Source: Bacillus cabrialesii (GTDB lineage: Bacteria > Bacillota > Bacilli > Bacillales > Bacillaceae). Taken from it: DNA of 64,000 nt. A program made the position numbers and the translations under genes. Positions within the stretch are counted from its first letter, which is position 1. Each line of letters starts with the position of its first letter. The notes beneath the pieces are model-generated. The model saw only the letters and a program-made list of their open reading frames with translations. It did not search any database and had not been told where the DNA came from. The stretch spans positions 1,843,001 through 1,907,000 of the forward strand of contig NZ_CP096889.1 in the NCBI RefSeq assembly GCF_004124315.2, in the 5' to 3' direction. Below, one piece after another: positions 1-9,000 of this stretch.

Positions 1-1
1 G

Positions 2-3000
2 AACCTGTCGCTTCATCCTAATAAATATATGACATACGGAGTCTGGGATATGTTTTCCACTGACGGACACTGCCGTACGTTTGGGAAGGATGGGGACGGC
101 TATGTGCCGGCCGAAGGGATCGGTGCGGTTTTATTAAAGCCGTTGCGCCAGGCGGAGGAAGACGGAGATCGCATTTATGCAGTCATTAAAGGAAGTGCTG
201 TGAATCATGTGGGCACTGTAAGCGGCATTTCAGTGCCGAGTCCTGTTTCTCAAGCTGATCTGATTGAGGCATGCTTGGAGAAAACGGGAATTGACCCGCG
301 GACGATCAGTTATGTGGAAGCACATGGAACAGGTACATCCTTAGGAGATCCGATCGAACTACAGGGGCTGGTGAAAGCATTCCGCCAATATACACAGGAT
401 CGGCAATTCTGTTCAATCGGATCAGTTAAGTCGAACATCGGGCATGCTGAATCCGCCGCGGGGATCAGCGGTTTAAGCAAGGTTGCCCTGCAGCTTCACC
501 ATCAAACACTCGTGCCTTCTTTGCATTCAGAAGAACTGAATCCGTACGTGGATTTTGAAAAGTCTCCATTTTACGTACAGCATGAAACAGAAACATGGAA
601 GCAGCCTGTAATCAAGGAGAAGGAGGAAGACATCCTTTACCCGCGCCGGGCGGGTATCAGTTCCTTCGGGGCGACCGGTTCAAACGCGCATATTATCCTT
701 GAGGAATATATTCCTCAAACAGCGGAGCAGGACGTTTCATTGCCGTCAGATTCCGACATTCCCGCTGTTATCCCGCTTTCTGCCCGTAATCAGGAACGTC
801 TTCGTGTATATGCAAAACGTCTCTTGGATTTTCTTCATGAGGGCATCCAGATTAGAGATTTGGCTTATACGCTGCAGGTGGGGCGTGAACCGATGGAAGA
901 GCGGGTTGCATTTGTAGCAGACGGAATTCAAGAATTGACCGGGCAATTGCAGGCTTTTATAGAAGAACACGAAACCATTCAGCATTGTTGGAATGGCCGA
1001 GTATCAAGAGAAAGTGATTTATCGCTTTCGGCTGAAACGGTACATAAATCGCTGGAACAAGGAAATTTCGATCTGATTGCAAAGCAGTGGACGAACGGAG
1101 CTGCGATTAACTGGAAACTTCTTTACGAAGGAAAGAAACCAAAGCGGATCAGCTTGCCTACATATCCTTTCGAGAAGGTGCGTTATTGGGTGCCGAAAGC
1201 AGAGGAAGCGACTGCTCGATCCAAACGGAAAGGACATGTCCTTCATCCTCTTTTGCATCAAAATGTGTCCGACTTGTCGGGAGTCCGCTTTCATTCAGCG
1301 TTCACGGGACGTGAATTTTTCTTAAAGGATCATGTCATTAAAGGCGAGCGGGTCTTACCCGGCGCAGCTTTATTGGAGATGGTTCGTGCGGCTGTGGAAA
1401 AGGCAGCTGCCGATCAGTTCCCGACAGGATTCAGTCTCCGGAATATTGTCTGGGTCCGGCCGTTTGCCGTCACGGAACAGCAAGCTGACATTCACGTACG
1501 CCTTTATCCCGAAGACAACGGTGAAATCGCATTTGAAATCTGCCAGGAGCCTGAGAGCGCAGAAAACGCACCGGTTGTATATGGACAAGGGATTGCAGTG
1601 CTTTGTGAGGCTGATGAATCTCCGGTCATAAACATTGAAGAATTGAAGGCAAGCTATAATGAGCGGACTCTGTCACCTTCTGTTTGCTACAGGGCTTATG
1701 AAGAAATGGGAATCGATTACGGTGACAGCCACAGAGCGATCGACAGCATATATGTGGGGAAAAGCGGGGTTCTTGCAAAATTGACAATGCCGTCTATGAT
1801 CTCCGATACGCAAAATCGTTATGTTCTGCATCCGAGCATGATAGATTCGGCATTTCAAGCATCTATCGGTTTGAGGCTGGGAGATGCTGCGAGTTTAGCA
1901 GACAAAAAGGCCATGCTGCCTTTTGCGTTACAGGACGTCCGCGTTTTCAAAGGCTGCGAGGCGTCAATGTGGGCGCGGATCACATACAGTGAGGGCAGTG
2001 CGCGTGAGGACCGCATACAGAAGCTTGATATCGATTTATGCAATGAAGAGGGACAGGTTTGCGTGCGAATGAAGGGCTATTCTGCAAGAGTGTTAGAACA
2101 GGCAGAAAGTCTTTCAGAGACAATTGACACGCTGCTGTTTGAACACGTTTGGGAAGAAAATGCTCCTGTCGAGGAGCAAGAGTTTATAGAGTATGAGACA
2201 CATAAAGTCATGATCTGTGACTTTGGAGAACAAATGGAAAGCATCCGAAATCATCTTGACTGTACAATAATGCATCATCCTGCAGAGGCAATTGATGACC
2301 GGTTTGAAGTGTATGCTGTACGGTTATTTGAAGAAATCAAGCAGCTGCTGCACTCAAAAACCGGGGGGCATACAATCATTCAAGTGGCGGTGCCTGCTTT
2401 GAACGAGCCGCAGCTATTAAGCGGCTTAACCGGACTGCTCAAAACGGCTGAACTGGAAAACCCAAAACTGACCGGACAGCTGATTGAATTGGATACGGAA
2501 GTGTCTGCTAGCGACCTTTTCGAAGCATTGGAAGAAAACAGACGCTGTCCTCGTGACACGCATATCCGCTATTGGCAAGGAAAACGGTTTGTAAGCAAAT
2601 GGAAAGAGACGTCTAGAGAGCACCTTAGTGCTGACATGCCATGGAAGGATAAAGGAGTTTATCTGATTACAGGCGGCGCAGGGGGTCTTGGTTTTATCTT
2701 TGCAAATGAAATCGCAAACCAAACGAATGAGGCTGTCGTGATCTTGACAGGACGCTCTCCGCTTGATGAAAGGAAGCAGGCGATGCTTCGTGACCTGCAG
2801 AAACTTGGTGTTCGAGCGGTTTATAGAAAAGCCGATCTGACAGAGAAACAAGCTGTTGATTCCTTAATAGAAGAGGTTCAAAACGCTTACGGCGGCTTGG
2901 ACGGCATTATTCATAGCGCCGGTATGATAAAAGATAATTTCATTATGAAGAAAAAGAAAGAAGAAGTTCAAAGCGTGCTCGGTCCAAAGGTATCCGGACT

Positions 3001-6000
3001 GATTCATCTTGACGAAGCAACGAAAGAGATTCCGCTCGACTTCTTTATCCTTTTTTCCTCAGGTGCCGGAGCAGTGGGAAGCGCGGGACAGGCTGATTAT
3101 GCAATGGCCAATGCATTTATGAATGCATTTAGCGAATATCGAAATGGCCAAGCAGCACTGTACAAACGTTACGGGAGAACTCTTTCGGTGTGCTGGCCGC
3201 TATGGAAAGACGGGGGCATGCGTATTGATGCCGAAACTGCAAGGATGCTGACAAAAGAAACAGGCATGGTGGCCATGGAAACAGGGCATGGGATTCAGGC
3301 ATTATACCATGGCTGGGCGTCAGGAAAGCCGCAGCTGTTAGTGGCTTCCGGTGTTGCCAATCGGATTCGTGCATTTTTATATGAAACGGGTCATAGTCAA
3401 GGCCAAACTTACAAAACGAAAAATAGAAATGACAATCAGGTTACGGAAAAAGCAGACATTGTCCTGGGCGTCGATGATGAGACATTGAGAGAAAAAGCAG
3501 AGAATTATGTGAAGCAAGTGCTTTCTTCGGTTATCAAGCTGCCGGCAGGCCAGATTGATGCTGAAGCTCCTCTTGAGGATTATGGGATCGATTCTATCAT
3601 GATCATGCATGTAACGAGTCAATTAGAAAAAGTATTCGGTTCTTTGTCCAAGACATTGTTCTTTGAATACCAGGATATTCGGTCATTAACCCGATATTTT
3701 ATTGATACCCACAGAGAAAAGCTGCTGGACATCTTGGGAATTGAAACAGACAAACCTTCCGTTGAAGAAAAATCAGAACCTGAAAAGAAAGACATCACGG
3801 TTACACAAAGAAAGTCTGGTTTTCTTCCTTTGCAAGGGAAAGAGCAAAAGCAGTCAAGAGAAAAGGAAACGGAAGAAATTGCGATCATCGGTATCTCAGG
3901 CCGCTATCCACAGGCAGACAACATTGAGGAATTGTGGGAAAACCTGAGGGACGGGCAAGACTGTATTACAGAAATTCCTGAAGACCGCTGGGATCATCGT
4001 CTCTATTACGATGAAGATAAGGACAAGCCTGGAAAAACCTACAGCAAGTGGGGCGGCTTCATGAAGGATGTAGACAAGTTTGATCCGCAGTTTTTCCATA
4101 TTTCGCCGCGTGAAGCAAAATTAATGGACCCTCAGGAACGTTTATTTTTGCAGTGCGTGTATGAAACGATGGAAGACGCAGGATATACAAGAGAGCGTCT
4201 CGGCCGTAAGCGTGACTCGGAGCTTGGCGGGAGCGTCGGGGTGTACGTCGGTGTCATGTACGAAGAATACCAGCTGTACGGAGCACAAGAGCAGGTGCGC
4301 GGCAGGTCTCTGGCTTTAACAGGAAATCCATCATCCATCGCAAACCGGGTATCTTACTATTTTGATTTTCATGGGCCGAGTATTGCTTTGGACACCATGT
4401 GTTCTTCTTCCTTAACTGCTGTTCATTTGGCATGCCAAAGCTTACAGCGTGGCGAGTGCGAGGCGGCATTCGCGGGCGGCGTGAATGTGTCAATCCACCC
4501 AAATAAATATTTGATGCTTGGGCAGAACAAATTTATGTCCAGCAAAGGCCGATGTGAAAGCTTCGGGGAGGACGGAGACGGATATGTGCCGGGAGAAGGC
4601 GTTGGAGCAGTGCTTCTAAAACCATTGTCTAAAGCCGTTGAAGATGGCGATCACATATACGGAATCATTAAGGGGACGGCTATTAACCATGGAGGAAAAA
4701 CAAACGGCTACTCAGTTCCAAACCCGAATGCCCAAGCTGATGTGATCAAAAAGGCGTTTGGAGAGGCTAAGGTTGACCCGCGGACAGTCAGTTATATTGA
4801 AGCGCACGGCACAGGAACCTCGCTCGGCGATCCTATTGAAATGACAGGCCTGTCCAAAGTGTTTACACAAGGTACGAATGACAAACAATTTTGTGCAATA
4901 GGCTCTGCCAAATCAAATATCGGGCACTGTGAGAGTGCGGCAGGTATCGCAGGATTAACGAAGGTATTGCTCCAAATGAAACATAGGCAGCTGGCGCCTT
5001 CCCTGCATTCAAATGTGCTGAACCCGAATATTGATTTCCTTAACTCACCGTTTAAAGTGCAGCAAGAGCTGGAGGAATGGAAGAGGCCGATCATTTCTGT
5101 CGATGGAAAAGACATTGAGTTTCCGAGAATCGCAGGCATCTCTTCATTTGGCGCCGGAGGAGTAAACGCCCATATTTTACTAGAAGAGTATGTTGCCGAA
5201 TCTGAGCAGGAACGTTCGCCAGCAGGCAAACAGCCGGCTGTCATTGTGCTCTCCGCAAAAAATGAGGAAAAACTTCAGAAACGGGCGGAACGATTGCTGC
5301 ATGCCATTCGTGAACAAAGATATGCTGAAGCAGATTTGCACCGAATCGCCTATACGCTGCAAGTCGGACGTGAAGCGATGAATGAACGTTTGGCGTTCGT
5401 TGTTGAACATATGCAGGAGCTTGAAGAAAAGCTGAATGAATGGATTTCCGGAACGGACAATCGTGAAGATGTCTATCGAGGCCAAGTGAAACGCAACAAA
5501 GAATCCATTGCCGCTTTTGCCGCTGATGAAGATATGTCAAAAACAATCGAGGCATGGATGAAAAAAGGAAAGTATGCGAAGGTTTTAGACCTTTGGGTAA
5601 GAGGCTTGCGTATCGACTGGAACACGCTCTATCAGGATCAAAAACCGCGGCGCATCAGTTTACCCGCCTATCCTTTTGCACGAGATCGCTATTGGATAGA
5701 TGTGAAAGCAAAGGCTGAGGAAAAAAGAACAGCGGAACCGGCTGTTGCGCTGCAGCCCGTCATTCAAAAGGCGTCTACAGCCAGAGAAGCCAGCGGCAAG
5801 CCTGCCAATATAGCGTTACAGCCTTTAACGGCCAATCAGGATCGTTTGCAGCGTGTGGCATCTCCGCTTCCATCAAATACAGAAACAGAGACGATCACGG
5901 CGGAAGCCTTGTGCGATGAACTGACGGCGAGCTTAGCGGAAGTGCTCTATATGGATCAAAACGAAGTTGATCCAGACGAAGCGTTCATTGATATCGGAAT

Positions 6001-9000
6001 GGACTCGATTACCGGGCTCGAATGGATCAAAGCAATAAATAAACGGTATGGCACATCACTAAATGTCACCAAGGTTTATGATTACCCGACAACACGTGAT
6101 TTCGCTGTTTACTTAGCGCATGAGTTAAGCGCACAGATTGGGGAGAAAACAGCAGCAAGCGATGCTCCGAAGCAAATGGAGATGTACGCGCCGGTGAAAC
6201 AGAAAACAGCAGCTGCTAAACCGGACAATATCTCCCTGCAGCCGTTAGAGCATCAGCAGCCGTTGCGGGAGGAACCTAAAGAAGCCATTCAATATGCAGC
6301 AGCTGAAATTTCCGCATCAAGCCAATACACTGGGGCGATTGAAACGCTGCATGAAGAATTGAGGGAGACGATAGCAAACGTGTTATTCATGGAGCCGCAC
6401 GAGGTGGATATTGACGAAGCATTCATTGATATCGGGATGGACTCGATTACTGGGCTCGAATGGATAAAAGCGGTGAATAAACAATATGGCACGTCATTTT
6501 CAGTCACCAAAGTGTATGATTATCCAACGATACATGATTTTGCCGAGATGCTAAAGTCTGAGCTTGGAACGCATCTTGATAGAAAACAAGAAATGACAGA
6601 GCGGTATGAAGTCTCTGAAACTGTTAAACAGCCGACAGCACCAAAGCCGTCAGAGCGTCCGCTTCAGCCAGTTCAATACCAAAAGAAAGAAAACGAGAAG
6701 AAACCGGCTCCTATTCCTCAAGATCACCGGGAGGATGCGATAGCCATTGTCGGGATGTCAGGAAGGTACCCGGGCGCCAGTAATGTAAGAGAATATTGGG
6801 ATAACCTGGTTCATGCGAGAAATGCCATTCGGGACATTCCAACATCACGGTGGGACGTTGGCAAATACTATGATCCTGCCATGAACAAAAAAGGGAAAGT
6901 CTATTGTAAATCAATGGGAATGCTTGATGATATTGAACATTTTGATCCGTTGTTTTTTAATATTCCGCCGTCAGAAGCTGAACTGATGGACCCGCAGCAT
7001 CGAATCTTTTTGCAGGAAGGCTATAAAGCCTTTGAAGACGCTGGATATAGCGCCCGAACATTAAATGAGAAAAAATGCGGCGTTTATCTCGGCATTATGA
7101 GCAATGAATATGGGGTCATGCTGAATCGGCAGGCGAGAGCAAACGCCACCGGGAACAGCTTTGCGATCGCCGCGGCGCGTATTCCGTATTTTCTTAATTT
7201 AAAAGGGCCTGCTATTCCTATTGACACCGCATGTTCATCTTCACTGGTCGGCACGCATTTAGCGCGGCAGGCACTTATAAACAAAGAAATTGATATGGCG
7301 CTTGTCGGAGGTGTCAGTTTATACCTGACGCCGGAATCTTACATCAGTATGTGCGAAGCCGGCATGCTTTCACCTGATGGACAATGTAAAGCATTTGATA
7401 ATGGCGCGAATGGGTTTGTGCCCGGCGAGGGTGCGGGTGCGCTGGTTCTGAAAAGGCTGAAAGATGCAGAAGCGGACCGTGACCATATTTATGGCATCAT
7501 CATTGGCTCGGGTATTAATCAGGACGGGAAAACAAACGGAATCACAGCTCCGAGTGCGAAGAGCCAAATGGATCTGGAACGAGACATATATGAAACATAC
7601 GGCATACATCCTGAGAGTATCAGTTATGTAGAAATGCACGGCACAGGTACAAAACAGGGCGACCCAATTGAATTAGAGGCTCTGTCCACCGTATTTCAAG
7701 AAAAAACAGACAAAAAACAGTTTTGCGCAATCGGTTCAGTCAAAAGCAATATTGGCCATACATCCGCGGCGGCCGGAGTAGCCAGTGTTCAAAAGGTGTT
7801 ACTGTGTATGAATCACAAAACACTGGTGCCGACCTTGAACTTCACGACACCGAATGAGCATTTTCAATTTGAACATTCTCCTTTATATGTAAATACCGAG
7901 CTTAAGTCTTGGGAAACATCTGATGGAAAACCGCGGAGAGCCTGTGTCAGCTCTTTCGGATATAGCGGAACGAATGCCCACATCGTGATAGAAGAGTATC
8001 AGCCTGAAAACAGGAATGATCGATTAACAAAGCAGCCTCATTCGACATTATTTGTGCTCTCGGCGAAAAAAGAGCAGCAGTTGAAGGCATATGCAAAGGT
8101 AATGAAGGATTTTGCAAATTCAACTGAAGAAATCAATCTTGAGGATATGGCATATACACTTCAGACGGGCCGGGAAGCGATGGATTATCGGTTGGCATTT
8201 TTGGCGGATTCGAAAGAAGCGGTTATCAAAGCTTTAGATGATTATTTGGCAGATGTGCCGAATGGCAGCATATTTGCTGCTCATGCGAAATTGAAAAAAA
8301 GCGAAATCAAGCTGTTTGAAACAGATCATGATGCCAAAGCATTGCTGCAAACATGGATAGAGAAGAAAAGGCTGGAGAAAGTGGCGGAATTATGGGTGAA
8401 AGGGTTACAGATCGATTGGAACGGACTTTACGGAGATCACTGGCCTCGCCGAATCAGTCTGCCTGCTTATCCGTTCGCAGAAGAATATTACTGGCTGCCA
8501 AAACAAGAAGACAAACCCGAAAACAGCGGCTCACACCTGCCTTATTCCGAACCGATTATGAAGCGCTGCTTTTTGCACAAACAGTGGCAGCATTGTCCGA
8601 TCGAACCGGCAGAACGTACAAATCAAACCGTTGCCATATTAGCAAATGAGGAGACAAGGGCATTGGCGGAAGAGCTTTCGGCGTATTTCTCGAATTACCG
8701 TATATTTGACAGTCAAAAGCTCGATTTTGTATCTGCTGCTGACCTTGAACGTATTGCTGGAGCTGTCGATTTGATTGGGTGCGGAACGGGCCACGAGCAG
8801 TCTGTAAACTGGATTAACTGGCTCCAAAAACTGATCGAGCAAGGACGTACTAGCAAGCATCATTTGACGATCTTGGGCGTAACGAAGGGGCTGGAGTCTT
8901 ACGAAAATGAAACTGTTCAATTGTCTGGTGCATCACGGGCTGGCTTATACCGTATGCTTCAAAGCGAGTACAGCCACCTAACATCAAGACACGTTGACAT

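Noticed and set aside
2426..2851. Antisense 141-residue frame within pksL, and similar frames such as 39290-39697
   Set aside because: They lie opposite clear PKS domains, have no ribosome site and show no recognisable protein.
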